This document shows, piece after piece, positions 7,690-15,999 of a stretch of DNA of 29,802 nt (the stretch's first letter is position 1; every line of letters begins with the position of its first letter). A program made the translations under genes and the position numbers. The notes below the pieces were generated by a model. The model ran no database searches and was not told the origin of the DNA. It saw only the letters and a list, made by a program, of their open reading frames with translations. Origin of the DNA: Sphingomonadales bacterium (GTDB lineage: Bacteria > Pseudomonadota > Alphaproteobacteria > Sphingomonadales > Sphingomonadaceae). The stretch is taken from NCBI GenBank assembly GCA_025360285.1, contig JANYCM010000112.1, positions 1 through 29,802 on the forward strand, given 5' to 3'.

Positions 7690-8474
7690 CGAAAATGCTC
7701 GCCGGCAAGACGGCATTGGTAACCGGTTCGACAAGCGGTATCGGACTTGCCATGGCAACGGTGCTGGCCGGTGCCGGTGCCAACATCATCATCAACGGCT
7801 TTGGCGATGCCGCGGCGATCGAAACCGAACGTGCCAAGTTGGCCGCACTGGGGGTGACGGCGTTTTATGCCCCCACCGACATGACCGATGGTGACGCGAT
7901 CGCGGCGATGTTCGCCGATGCGGCGACGCGCTTTGGCGGCGTCGATATCCTGGTCAACAATGCCGGCATCCAGCATGTCGCGCCGATCGATGAATTTCCG
8001 GTCGACAAATGGAACCAGATCATCGCGCTCAATATGTCGGCGGCGTTCCATGCCATGCGCGCTGTCATCCCGCAGATGAAGGCCAGGAAATGGGGGCGGA
8101 TCATTTCCACCGCCAGCGCCCATAGCAAGGTCGCCAGCCCGTTCAAATCGGCCTATGTCACCGCCAAGCACGGCCTTGTCGGGCTCAGCAAGACAGCGGC
8201 GCTGGAAGTCGCCACCCACGGCATCACCGTCAATTGCATCAGCCCCGGTTACGTCTGGACGCCGCTGGTCGAAAAACAAATCCCCGATACGATGGCGGCG
8301 CGCGGCCTGACGCGTGAGCAAGTGATCAACGATGTGCTGCTGGAAGCCCAGCCGACCAAGGCGTTCGTCACCAGCGACCAGGTCGCGGCGCTGGCGCTGT
8401 ATCTGTGTTCGGATGCGGCTGCACAGATTACGGGCGCGAATTTGAGCATCGATGGGGGTTGGACGGCGGCATAA
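7686..8474 (+). CDS. bdhA: D-3-hydroxybutyrate dehydrogenase (short-chain dehydrogenase)
   Basis: The protein is 262 residues. The Rossmann motif TGSTSGIG (13-20), NNAG (in LVNNAGIQHVAPI), catalytic Ser144 and the Tyr157-x3-Lys161 pair are all present. The stretches NNAGIQHVAPI, WGRIISTASAH and ISPGYVWTPLVEKQI are close to characterised bacterial 3-hydroxybutyrate dehydrogenases, including the Gln and His thought to hold the substrate carboxylate. It interconverts D-3-hydroxybutyrate and acetoacetate with NAD in the cytosol, a step in use of polyhydroxybutyrate. It is coupled to the patatin gene by an ATGA overlap. Confidence 0.9.
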   Translation: MTKMLAGKTALVTGSTSGIGLAMATVLAGAGANIIINGFGDAAAIETERAKLAALGVTAFYAPTDMTDGDAIAAMFADAATRFGGVDILVNNAGIQHVAPIDEFPVDKWNQIIALNMSAAFHAMRAVIPQMKARKWGRIISTASAHSKVASPFKSAYVTAKHGLVGLSKTAALEVATHGITVNCISPGYVWTPLVEKQIPDTMAARGLTREQVINDVLLEAQPTKAFVTSDQVAALALYLCSDAAAQITGANLSIDGGWTAA

Positions 8475-8572
8475 ACCCCGCCCCCTAACAAAGCCTTGAA
8501 AATCTGTTACGCTCCGCTGAGTCGCGTCAAAACGCCACATAGATGGTGTCTCATGTGTCTTGGGGGGCCATC

Positions 8573-9931
8573 ATGGCAAACAGCGAACATGTCGATCTGG
8601 CGCGCTTTGTAGACGGGGTCACGCGCCGCAATCCGGGCCAGCCGGAATTCGTCCAGGCGGTGACCGAAGTCGCCGAGGATATTTTCGGCTTCATGGCCGA
8701 CAAGGTGAAATATCACGAGGCGCAGATCTTGCGGCGCATCGCCGAGCCTGACCGGGTAATTTCCTTCCGGGTCTGCTGGGAGGATGACAAGGGCAATATC
8801 CGCGTCCAGCGCGGCTGGCGGGTGCAGAACAACAACGCCATCGGACCTTACAAGGGCGGCATCCGTTTTCACCCCAGCGTCACCGAAAGCGTGCTGAAAT
8901 TCCTGGCCTTTGAACAGACCTTCAAGAACGCCCTTACCGGGCTTCCCATGGGCGGCGGCAAGGGCGGATCAAACTTCAACCCCAAGGGCAAATCATCCAA
9001 CGAAGTCATGCGCTTCTGCCAATCGTTCATGACCGAACTATATCGCCACATCGGCGCCGATGTCGATGTGCCGGCGGGCGATATCGGCGTTGGCGGGCGC
9101 GAGATCGGTTACATGTTCGGGCAATATAAACGCATCACCAACCAGTTTACCGGCGTCTTGACCGGCAAGGGGCTGGAATGGGGCGGCAGCCTGATCCGCA
9201 CCGAGGCAACGGGCTATGGCGCCGTCTATTTCCTGCAAAACATGCTGATGACCAAGGGCAATGCCGTTGCCGGCAAGACGGCGGTGATTTCGGGATCGGG
9301 CAATGTCGCGACGCACGCCGCCGAAAAGATCGTGCAACTGGGCGGCAAGGTGCTGACGCTCAGCGATTCGGAAGGCTTTATCCATGATCCCGCCGGCATC
9401 ACCCAGGACAAGATCGACTGGGTGAAGGAATTGAAAACTGTCCGCCGTGGCCGAATTTCGGAATATGTGAAGCATTTCAAGGGCGCGACCTTCACCGGTG
9501 GTGGTGCCCGGCCGTGGGGCGTGGTGTGCGACGTGGCGCTGCCCTGCGCGACGCAGAATGAACTTGATGGCCGCGATGCCGAAACCTTGCTGGCCAATGG
9601 CTGCATGGCGGTATCGGAAGGTGCCAACATGCCGACCGACCTGGATGGCGTCCACCGTTTCAAGGCAGCCCGGATCCTCTATGCGCCGGGCAAGGCCTCC
9701 AACGCCGGCGGCGTCGCGGTGTCCGGGCTGGAAATGAGCCAGAATTCGGCGCGGATCAGCTGGAAGGAAGCCGATCTGCAACAGCATCTGCTCGACATCA
9801 TGGCCGGCATCCATGCATCCTGCGCCGAATATGGATCAGACGGCACCGGCTATATCGACTATGTGAAGGGCGCCAATATCGCCGGCTTCAAAAAGGTTGC
9901 CGATGCCATGCTGGCCTATGGGGTGGTGTAA
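8573..9931 (+). CDS. gdhA: NADP-type glutamate dehydrogenase
   Basis: The protein is 452 residues, normal for hexameric bacterial glutamate dehydrogenase. The substrate and catalytic lysines sit in LPMGGGKGGSNFNPKGKS, the catalytic Asp region is DVPAGDIGVGGREIGYMFG, and the nucleotide fold has GSGNVATHA. It catalyses 2-oxoglutarate + NH3 + NAD(P)H to glutamate. The length and the GGGKGGS/NFNPKGKS pattern favour the NADPH anabolic class. ATG 8573 is preferred over GTG 8543 because the similarity begins at MANSEHVDL and a G-rich stretch lies before it. The gene opens a tight operon: the DUF4188 gene follows after 2 bases. Confidence 0.93.
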   Translation: MANSEHVDLARFVDGVTRRNPGQPEFVQAVTEVAEDIFGFMADKVKYHEAQILRRIAEPDRVISFRVCWEDDKGNIRVQRGWRVQNNNAIGPYKGGIRFHPSVTESVLKFLAFEQTFKNALTGLPMGGGKGGSNFNPKGKSSNEVMRFCQSFMTELYRHIGADVDVPAGDIGVGGREIGYMFGQYKRITNQFTGVLTGKGLEWGGSLIRTEATGYGAVYFLQNMLMTKGNAVAGKTAVISGSGNVATHAAEKIVQLGGKVLTLSDSEGFIHDPAGITQDKIDWVKELKTVRRGRISEYVKHFKGATFTGGGARPWGVVCDVALPCATQNELDGRDAETLLANGCMAVSEGANMPTDLDGVHRFKAARILYAPGKASNAGGVAVSGLEMSQNSARISWKEADLQQHLLDIMAGIHASCAEYGSDGTGYIDYVKGANIAGFKKVADAMLAYGVV

Positions 9932-9933
9932 CC

Positions 9934-10428
9934 GTGGCCACGATCATCGACCGCCGCGTCTGTGCCGAAATTGACGGGCCGTTCGTGCTGTTCCTCATCG
10001 GTATCCGCATCAACCGGCTGTGGAAGCCGAACTCGTGGCTGCCGACCTTCATGGCGATGGGGCCGATGATCGCCGAACTGTCGCGGCGGCCGGAACTGGG
10101 CCTGCTGCACAACCGCAGCTATTTCGGCTTTCCGGGCACGACGCTTGTGCAATATTGGCGCAGCATCGAACATTTGCAGGCCTTTGCGACGGCGCGCGAC
10201 GAACGCCATCTGCCGGCCTGGCAGCGTTTCAACCAGGCGGTGGGTTCCAACGGCGATGTCGGCATCTGGCACGAGACCTATCTCATCCAGCCCGGCCAAT
10301 ATGAAAGCGTCTATAATAACATGCCGGCCTGGGGGCTGGGCCGTGCCGGCACGATCATCGATGCAGCCGGACCACGGGCCCGTGCCGAAGGTCGGCGGAC
10401 GGCACAACTGCAAGGGGATAACGCGTGA
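9934..10428 (+). CDS. DUF4188 domain protein (putative heme-dependent/monooxygenase-like)
   Basis: The protein is 164 residues from GTG 9934, only 2 bases after gdhA. Features typical of the DUF4188 family are FVLFLIGIRINRLWKPNSWLP near the N-terminus, GLLHNRSYFG, a YWRSIEHLQAFA segment and VGIWHETYLI...YESVYNNMP. The fold is expected to be a ferredoxin-like alpha/beta barrel. The biochemical role of the family is not established; some members are annotated as monooxygenase-like or related to aldoxime dehydratase accessory proteins. Its stop overlaps the acetolactate synthase start by 4 bases (GTGA), so it is probably translated together with that enzyme. Confidence 0.75.
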   Translation: MATIIDRRVCAEIDGPFVLFLIGIRINRLWKPNSWLPTFMAMGPMIAELSRRPELGLLHNRSYFGFPGTTLVQYWRSIEHLQAFATARDERHLPAWQRFNQAVGSNGDVGIWHETYLIQPGQYESVYNNMPAWGLGRAGTIIDAAGPRARAEGRRTAQLQGDNA

Positions 10429-12071
10429 CCAAGGCATCCGACCTGCTGGTGCAATGCCTGGAACAGGAAGGCGTTGACTATGTCTTCGGCGTGCCCGGCG
10501 AGGAAAATCTGGATTTTCTCGACAGCCTGTCGCGGTCAACCCGGATCACGCTGATCCTGACCCGCCACGAACAGGGCGCCGGTTTCATGGCGGCGACCTA
10601 TGGCCGCCATACCGGCAAGGCCGGCGTCTGCCTCGCCACGCTGGGGCCGGGGGCGACGAATTTCGTTACCGCGGCGGCCTATGCAACGCTGGGCGGCATG
10701 CCGATGCTGATGATCACCGGGCAAAAGCCGATCAAGAAATCCAAACAGGGGCGGTTCCAGATCATCGATGTGGTCGAGATGATGAAGCCGATCACCAAAT
10801 ATACCCATCAGCTCGCCAGCGCCGACAATATCCCGGCGCGAACGCGCGAAGCAATGCGGCTGGCACAGGAGGAAAAGCCCGGTGCCACGCATCTCGAACT
10901 GCCCGAGGACATTGCCCATGATCCGACCGATGCGACGCCGCTGGTGCCCAGCTTCGTGCGGCGGCCGGTGCCCGATGCCAAGGCGGTGAAGGAGGCGGTG
11001 AAAGCCATCGAGGCGGCACAATCGCCCATTCTGGTCGTCGGCGCCGGTGCCAACCGCACGATGACGTCGCGGATGCTCAACCAGTTGATCGACAAGACCG
11101 GCATTCCGTTCCTGACGACGCAGCTTGGCAAGGGCGTTGTCGATGAACGCCATCCCAAATTCCTCGGCTGCGCGGCGCTCTCGGCGGGGGATTTCGTCCA
11201 TGCCGCCATTCGCAAGGCCGATGTCATCGTCAACATTGGCCATGATGTCATTGAAAAGCCGCCGTTCTTCATGGCGACGGGCGGTGCTACCGTCATCCAT
11301 ATGTCGAACAAATCGGCCCAGGTCGATCCGGTGTATTTCCCGCAGATCGAGGTTGTCGGCGATATCGCCAACGCCGTCTGGCAGATGAAGGAGATGATCC
11401 TGCCGCAACCGCGCTGGGATTTTGCCGGCATGATGGCGGCGCGTGCCGCCGAAGTTGCCCACCGCGATGCCGCCATCGGCGACACGCGCTGCCCGATCTA
11501 TCCGCAATATCTGGTCGACCAGATCAGAAAGGCGATGCCGGCGGATGGGATTATCGCGCTCGATAATGGGGTCTATAAAATCTGGTTCGCCCGCAACTAT
11601 CTGGCCTATCAGGCCAATACCGTGCTGCTCGACAACGCGCTGGCGACGATGGGGGCGGGGCTGCCCAGCGCCATGGCCTCGGCGATGGTTTATCCGGGGC
11701 GCCGGGTCATGGCGATCTGCGGCGATGGCGGCTTCATGATGAACAGCCAGGAGATGGAAACCGCCGTCCGGCTGGGCGTCAACATCACCGTGTTGATCTT
11801 GAATGACAACAGTTATGGCATGATCCGCTGGAAACAGGCCAACATGGGCTTCAAGGACTGGGGGCTGACCTATGGCAACCCCGATTTCGTCAAATATGCC
11901 GAGAGCTATGGCGCCACCGGCCACCGTGTCACCAGCGCCGAAATGCTGCCGGGTTTGCTGGCCGCCTGCCTCAATGCCAAGGGTGTGCAACTGATCGACT
12001 GCCCGGTGGATTATTCCGACAATGACCGGATTTTGAACAAGGAAATCAAGGAATTGAGCGCAGCGTTATAG
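10425..12071 (+). CDS. Acetolactate synthase large-subunit family ThDP enzyme
   Basis: The protein is 548 residues. The N-terminal ThDP pyrimidine domain carries VFGVPGEENLDFLDSL with the activating Glu. A central domain follows, and the C-terminal pyrophosphate domain shows GDGGFMMNSQEMETA...ILNDNSYGMIRWKQ (GDG to NDN metal and ThDP motif). It fits enzymes that condense two pyruvates to acetolactate. No regulatory small subunit (ilvN) is adjacent, as in catabolic AlsS-type enzymes, but the exact substrate could be another 2-oxo acid. GTG 10425 overlaps the DUF4188 stop. It converges with the glutathione transferase gene, overlapping it by 6 bases at the stops. Confidence 0.88.
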   Translation: MTKASDLLVQCLEQEGVDYVFGVPGEENLDFLDSLSRSTRITLILTRHEQGAGFMAATYGRHTGKAGVCLATLGPGATNFVTAAAYATLGGMPMLMITGQKPIKKSKQGRFQIIDVVEMMKPITKYTHQLASADNIPARTREAMRLAQEEKPGATHLELPEDIAHDPTDATPLVPSFVRRPVPDAKAVKEAVKAIEAAQSPILVVGAGANRTMTSRMLNQLIDKTGIPFLTTQLGKGVVDERHPKFLGCAALSAGDFVHAAIRKADVIVNIGHDVIEKPPFFMATGGATVIHMSNKSAQVDPVYFPQIEVVGDIANAVWQMKEMILPQPRWDFAGMMAARAAEVAHRDAAIGDTRCPIYPQYLVDQIRKAMPADGIIALDNGVYKIWFARNYLAYQANTVLLDNALATMGAGLPSAMASAMVYPGRRVMAICGDGGFMMNSQEMETAVRLGVNITVLILNDNSYGMIRWKQANMGFKDWGLTYGNPDFVKYAESYGATGHRVTSAEMLPGLLAACLNAKGVQLIDCPVDYSDNDRILNKEIKELSAAL

Positions 12072-12749
12072 CGTAGCCGCATCAACCCGCGCGCACCACC
12101 CCGTCAGCCCCTGCCGCGCCTGGCGCAGCGCCAGCCCTTCGATGGTGCGGTCGATCACAAAGATCATCGATCGCACCGCGAGGTCGGCAACGCTGATCGT
12201 TTCACCGACCAGCCAGTCGCGGCCCTGCAATTTCGCCTCCAGGCTGTCATAATGCCGCGTCAGATCGGCGATGACGCATGCCTCGGTCTTGCGGGCCAGG
12301 CCCTGGGTGCGGCCGACCTTGGTCAGCGCGCCGGGGATCATCGCCGCCATCACCCGGCGCTTGATGCCGCTTTCGGCATGCAGCAGATCCTCGATGAAAT
12401 ACGCGCGGTTCTGCGGCCAGTTGCGCATCGTCACATCGAAGAAATACAGGCTTTCATCGGCCCAATCCTCAAGGATCAGCGCATCGGCACGCGCGCGGGG
12501 GTCGGCAGGGATCAGCCGCGGCGCCGGCTCCAGACTGTCGAGCTTGGCGATGATATCGGTCGAATCGACGATGATCTGCCCGCCGAAATCGACCGCCGGA
12601 TATTTGCCCGTCGGGCTGATCGCCTTCATCCGGGCCGGTGGCAGCAGCGACACTTCCACCGTCTGCCAGGCCAGGCCCTTCAGCGTCATCGCCCGCCGTA
12701 CCTTGTCGCAGAACGGTGAGATGCGGAATTGATACAGCGTGATCGTCAT
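12066..12749 (-). CDS. Glutathione S-transferase family protein
   Basis: The protein is 227 residues. A thioredoxin-like N-terminal domain (about 1-75) begins ITLYQFRISPFCDKVRRAMTLKG with a candidate catalytic Ser/Cys pair in SPFCDK, has the cis-Pro turn in GKYPAVDF, and ends in the IIVDSTDIIAKLDS glutathione-binding segment. A helical C-terminal domain follows. It probably conjugates or reduces with glutathione; the substrate is unknown. It is the last gene of a minus-strand operon: its ATG overlaps the moaE stop (ATGA). Confidence 0.85.
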   Translation of the reverse strand: MTITLYQFRISPFCDKVRRAMTLKGLAWQTVEVSLLPPARMKAISPTGKYPAVDFGGQIIVDSTDIIAKLDSLEPAPRLIPADPRARADALILEDWADESLYFFDVTMRNWPQNRAYFIEDLLHAESGIKRRVMAAMIPGALTKVGRTQGLARKTEACVIADLTRHYDSLEAKLQGRDWLVGETISVADLAVRSMIFVIDRTIEGLALRQARQGLTGWCARVDAATL

Positions 12750-13207
12750 GTGGTGCCTCCCCCGGCCGTCCAGCGCGCGGCGGCGGCATCGTCGGTCGCC
12801 TTGGCCGCCACCCAGTGCAATCGATCGCCGCGTTCCTCCTGCTTCCAGAAAGGCGCGCGGGTTTTCAGCCAGTCCATCAGAAATTCGGCGGCGGCGAAAG
12901 CCGCGCCGCGATGCGCGCTGGCGATGGCGACCAGCACGATCGCCTCGCCGGGCAGTAGCCGGCCGTGGCGGTGGACGATGCTGCCGCCGAGCAGTGGCCA
13001 GCGCCCCCAGGCCTCCGCTGCGATCGCCATCATCTGCCGCTGCGTCATCGCCGGATAATGTTCGATCAACAGCGCGGTCAGCCCGTCATCGGCGCGGACA
13101 TGGCCGGTGAAGGTGACGACCGCGCCGATGTCGCTGCGCCCGCCCGTCAGCCGCGCGGTTTCGGCGGCCATGTCGAACGCCGCCGCCTGGACGCGGGCGG
13201 CGATCAT
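12746..13207 (-). CDS. moaE: Molybdopterin synthase catalytic subunit
   Basis: The protein is 153 residues, the usual size. VVTFTGHVRADDGL, LLIEHYPAM and HRHGRL are MoaE landmarks, and the late KTRAPFWKQE holds the lysines that take part in catalysis and in contact with MoaD. MoaE and MoaD form the heterotetramer that adds two dithiolene sulfurs to precursor Z, making molybdopterin. moaD lies just upstream with a 4-base overlap, which supports co-translation of the two subunits. The stop in turn overlaps the start of the glutathione transferase gene. Confidence 0.94.
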   Translation of the reverse strand: MIAARVQAAAFDMAAETARLTGGRSDIGAVVTFTGHVRADDGLTALLIEHYPAMTQRQMMAIAAEAWGRWPLLGGSIVHRHGRLLPGEAIVLVAIASAHRGAAFAAAEFLMDWLKTRAPFWKQEERGDRLHWVAAKATDDAAAARWTAGGGTT

Positions 13208-13461
13208 CCCCCCGTCACCGGCGGGAAGATGGCGATTTCGGCTGGCGTTCCCAGCGGCGCGTCCGGCATCACGAAATCCTGGTCAACCGCTACCCGGATC
13301 GCACCGCGATCGGCCAGCGCCGCGGCGTGGCCGGGGGAGCGTGTCGCCAGCCAGTCAAGCAGATCGGTCACCGTGGCGAGCCCCGCCGGCACGTCGAGCG
13401 TTTCTCCGCCGATGCCGATGCGTTCCCGCACCCAGGCGAAATAGACAAATTCAATGGTCAC
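13204..13461 (-). CDS. moaD: Molybdopterin synthase sulfur carrier subunit
   Basis: The protein is 85 residues with a ubiquitin-like fold pattern. It begins IEFVYFAWVRERIG and ends FPPVTGG, the C-terminal Gly-Gly that is thiocarboxylated to carry sulfur. It partners MoaE, encoded immediately downstream with a 4-base overlap; its own start overlaps the pgsA stop in the same way. Other molybdenum cofactor genes (moaA, moaC, moeA) are not in this window. Confidence 0.93.
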   Translation of the reverse strand: MTIEFVYFAWVRERIGIGGETLDVPAGLATVTDLLDWLATRSPGHAAALADRGAIRVAVDQDFVMPDAPLGTPAEIAIFPPVTGG

Positions 13462-14078
13462 GCCATATGCTTCAGACCGACGCGCAGATAGTCATAGCCG
13501 GTAATCAGGGTGAGGCCGGCCGCCACCCACAGGCTGGCAATGCCGATCATCAGCACCGGTACGGCGGGCAGCAGCCAGGCCGAAGCCCCCGCCAGCACCA
13601 GCGCGCCCAGCGCGATCATCTGGAACGCCGTCTTCCACTTCGCCAGTTGCGACACCGGCAGCGAAACTTGCAGGCTGGCGAGATATTCGCGCAGGCCCGA
13701 CACGATGATCTCCCGCAGCAGGATGATCAGCGCGGCGATCACCGACACGCCGTGGACGATACCCGAATGCACCAGCATCACGATGACGGCGGCCACCATG
13801 ATCTTGTCGGCGATGGGATCAAGAAACACCCCGATTTTCGACACCGTGCCCTGCGCCCGCGCCAGATAGCCATCAAGGTAATCGGTAAGGCCCGCGATGC
13901 AGAACAGGATGAACGCCGCCAGCCATTGCCAATGCCCCGGCCCCCACATCAGGGCGACGAGCAAGGGCACCGCGAAGATGCGGCTGAGGGTCAGCAGATT
14001 GGGGAGGCTGGACAACACGCCGCCTTGATAGGCAATCCTGCCCGTCTGTGAAAGTTCCTGTTTTGAAGGATGGGGCAT
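13458..14078 (-). CDS. pgsA: CDP-diacylglycerol-glycerol-3-phosphate 3-phosphatidyltransferase
   Basis: The CDP-alcohol phosphotransferase motif is complete: D-Y-L-D-G-Y-L-A-R, then eight residues, then G...D...D in GVFLDPIADK. SLPNLLTLSRI is the standard PgsA N-terminus, and four to five hydrophobic segments follow. It makes phosphatidylglycerophosphate for anionic phospholipids in the inner membrane. The start is uncertain. ATG 14078 gives 206 residues but overlaps the start codon of the divergent nitroreductase gene by 2 bases. GTG 14018, preceded by AAGG, gives the more usual 186 residues beginning at LSSLPNL, and I consider it equally or more likely. It is the first gene of the pgsA-moaD-moaE-GST operon. 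Confidence 0.9.
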   Translation of the reverse strand: MPHPSKQELSQTGRIAYQGGVLSSLPNLLTLSRIFAVPLLVALMWGPGHWQWLAAFILFCIAGLTDYLDGYLARAQGTVSKIGVFLDPIADKIMVAAVIVMLVHSGIVHGVSVIAALIILLREIIVSGLREYLASLQVSLPVSQLAKWKTAFQMIALGALVLAGASAWLLPAVPVLMIGIASLWVAAGLTLITGYDYLRVGLKHMA

Positions 14079-14748
14079 GAAGGTCAGTGAAGCGATTGTG
14101 TCGCGCCGATCGGTGCGCGGGTTCCTCGATACGCCGGTCGATCCCGCCGTTATCCGCCGGGTCGTCGAAACCGCGGCGCGGGCGCCATCGGGGGGCAATC
14201 TGCAACCCTGGCATATCGATGTCGTCGCCGGCGCGCCGCTCGATGAGCTGAAGGCGATCATGCGCACCCGGCTGGCCGAGGCGCCGGGCGGCGAACCGAC
14301 CGAATATGATATTTATCCCAAGGTGTTGCCGTCGCCCTACAAGGATTATCGCTTTGCCGTGGGGGAGGAATTGTACCGCGCGCTGGGTATCCCGCGTGAG
14401 GACAAGATGAAGCGGCTGATGTGGTTCGCCCGCAATTTTCAATTTTTCGGCGCGCCGGTGGCGCTGTTCTGCACCGTCGCCAAAACCATGGGCCCGCCGC
14501 AATGGAGCGACCTTGGCATGTATCTGCAAAGCCTGATGCTGCTGCTGCGCGAGGAGGGCCTCGATTCCTGTCCGCAGGAATGCTGGGCGATCTATCCTGC
14601 GACCATCCGGTCCTTTCTCGGGACGCCCGATGACCGGATGCTCTTCACCGGCATGGCGATCGGCTTTAAAGACGAGGCCGATCCTGCCAATGCGGCGCGG
14701 CCCGATCGGGCACCCTTGGCGGACTTCGCGACGTTTCGCGGGCTTTAG
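14077..14748 (+). CDS. Nitroreductase family protein
   Basis: The protein is 223 residues. VSRRSVRGFLDTPVD and APSGGNLQPWHIDVV are the FMN-binding start of the nitroreductase fold. SLMLLLREEGLDSCPQECW and MAIGFKDEADPAN form the typical C-terminal half. This is an FMN-dependent NAD(P)H oxidoreductase, which often reduces nitroaromatics or quinones; the physiological substrate is unknown. The upstream region is shared with pgsA on the other strand. The transpeptidase gene follows after 9 bases, probably in the same transcript. Confidence 0.87.
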   Translation: MKVSEAIVSRRSVRGFLDTPVDPAVIRRVVETAARAPSGGNLQPWHIDVVAGAPLDELKAIMRTRLAEAPGGEPTEYDIYPKVLPSPYKDYRFAVGEELYRALGIPREDKMKRLMWFARNFQFFGAPVALFCTVAKTMGPPQWSDLGMYLQSLMLLLREEGLDSCPQECWAIYPATIRSFLGTPDDRMLFTGMAIGFKDEADPANAARPDRAPLADFATFRGL

Positions 14749-14757
14749 GAGACGGAT

Positions 14758-15366
14758 TTGCGGTTTGGTGCCAGCATCGGACGACGCGGCTTCCTTGGCC
14801 TGGCGCTGGCCGGCGCGGCCTTTGCCGCCACGCCGCTGCGGGCGATGGCCGCCACCGGCGTCGATCCGCGGCTGATGGCGCGGGCGCTGGCGGCGCTGGA
14901 AAGCCATCGCAGCAAGATCGCCCATGCCGATCTGATTGCCATCGCCGATTTCAGCCAGGCGTCGCGCGACAAACGTTTCCACCTGGTCGACCTGGCATCG
15001 GGCGCCAGCACCGCGATGCTGGTGGCGCATGGCCGCGGGTCGGACCCGGCGCACAGCGGCTGGCTGGAACGCTTTTCCAACGCCGATGGCAGCTTTGCCT
15101 CATGCAACGGCGGCTTTGTCACCGGCGGTGAATATGTCGGCAAGCATGGCCGGTCGATGCGGCTGGGCGGCCTCGACGCCAGCAATTGCAATGCCGAGGC
15201 GCGGGCCATCGTCATCCACACCGCCCCCTATGTCACCGAAGCCATGGCCCGCGATACCGGCAAGATCGGCCGCAGCCAGGGCTGTTTCACGCTGACCGAG
15301 GCCGATCTTGGCCAGGTGCTGGCGCGGCTGGGGCCGGGGCGCTTCCTCTACGCCGACAAGGTCTGA
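14758..15366 (+). CDS. Murein L,D-transpeptidase catalytic domain protein (YkuD_2 type), exported
   Basis: The protein is 202 residues. The N-terminus GRRGFLGLALAGAAFAATP has a twin-Arg followed by a hydrophobic core and an Ala-x-Ala-like cleavage site, so export (possibly by Tat) is likely. The catalytic region has His154 in VIHTAPY and Cys176 in GRSQGCF, matching the His...S-x-G-C signature of L,D-transpeptidases. These enzymes cross-link or edit peptidoglycan peptides in the periplasm. The start is TTG 14758, supported by AGGAGA at 14747-14752; no ATG or GTG fits before the signal peptide. It sits 9 bases after the nitroreductase gene. Confidence 0.83.
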   Translation: MRFGASIGRRGFLGLALAGAAFAATPLRAMAATGVDPRLMARALAALESHRSKIAHADLIAIADFSQASRDKRFHLVDLASGASTAMLVAHGRGSDPAHSGWLERFSNADGSFASCNGGFVTGGEYVGKHGRSMRLGGLDASNCNAEARAIVIHTAPYVTEAMARDTGKIGRSQGCFTLTEADLGQVLARLGPGRFLYADKV

Positions 15367-15375
15367 CATCCGGGT

Positions 15376-15404
15376 TTGACGGCGTCGTCCGGCGGCCGCA
15401 TTCT
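15376..15404 (+). promoter_or_regulatory. Candidate sigma-70 promoter for the carboxymuconolactone-decarboxylase-like gene
   Basis: TTGACG at 15376-15381 is five of six to the -35 consensus. After 17 bases comes CATTCT at 15399-15404, a weak -10 of the type seen in alphaproteobacteria. It lies 26 bases before the ATG at 15430 in the gap after the transpeptidase gene. This is a match by eye only. Confidence 0.35.
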
Positions 15405-15429
15405 CCCTCAAAAATCCAGGGAGATAGAT

Positions 15430-15999
15430 ATGGACCTGCCACACCGCCTTGCCAGCCCGCGCATCGCGCCGCTGGAGGTCGACAAATGGGACCCGGCGTT
15501 CAAGGAACAAATGCTGGGCAATCGCCCTGTCGAAATGGGTGCTTCGGCGGCGCCGGTATTCAATATCTTCAAGACCCTGGCGCATCATCCCAAACTCGCC
15601 GGCGCCTTTGGCCGCTGGGGCAACCAGATATTGTTCAAATCCTCGCTCACCCCTCGGGATCGTGAACTCGCCATCCTTCGTGTCGGCTGGTTGTGCCGCG
15701 CCGCCTATGAATGGGGCCATCATGTTGCCATCGCCCGCGACAATGCCGGGATGACCGACGCCGATATCGAACGGGCCCGCGTCGGGCCGCTGGCCGGCAG
15801 CGAGGCCGACGATGATGTGCTGCTGCGCGCCGTCGATGAACTGGTCGGCGACCATTTCATCAGCCCGGCGACCTGGGCGCTGCTGGCCCGCCGCTACACC
15901 GAGATTCAGTTGATCGACCTGGTGTTCACCGTCGGCCAATACACCATGGTCAGCATGGCGCTGAACAGTTTCGGCGTGCAGCTTGAGGAAGGTTACTAG
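15430..15999 (+). CDS. Carboxymuconolactone decarboxylase family protein
   Basis: The protein is 189 residues from ATG 15430, with GGGAGA at 15419-15424 as ribosome binding site. The central helix pair reads SLTPRDRELAILRVGWLCRAAYEWGHHVAIARDNAG, the CMD/AhpD-like fold with a His-rich helix. The CxxC of peroxidase-type AhpD is absent (only one Cys in this helix), so it is not a clear alkylhydroperoxidase. Proteins like this are common in sphingomonads next to degradation genes, but their reactions are mostly unknown. Its stop overlaps the stop of the convergent glutathione transferase gene by 4 bases. Confidence 0.82.
   Translation: MDLPHRLASPRIAPLEVDKWDPAFKEQMLGNRPVEMGASAAPVFNIFKTLAHHPKLAGAFGRWGNQILFKSSLTPRDRELAILRVGWLCRAAYEWGHHVAIARDNAGMTDADIERARVGPLAGSEADDDVLLRAVDELVGDHFISPATWALLARRYTEIQLIDLVFTVGQYTMVSMALNSFGVQLEEGY

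Noticed and set aside
10536..11990. 484-codon open frame on the minus strand
   Set aside because: It is antisense to the acetolactate synthase gene and shows no domain.
13873..15054. 393-codon minus-strand open frame
   Set aside because: It crosses nitroreductase and transpeptidase genes, both with motifs on the plus strand, and has no family features.
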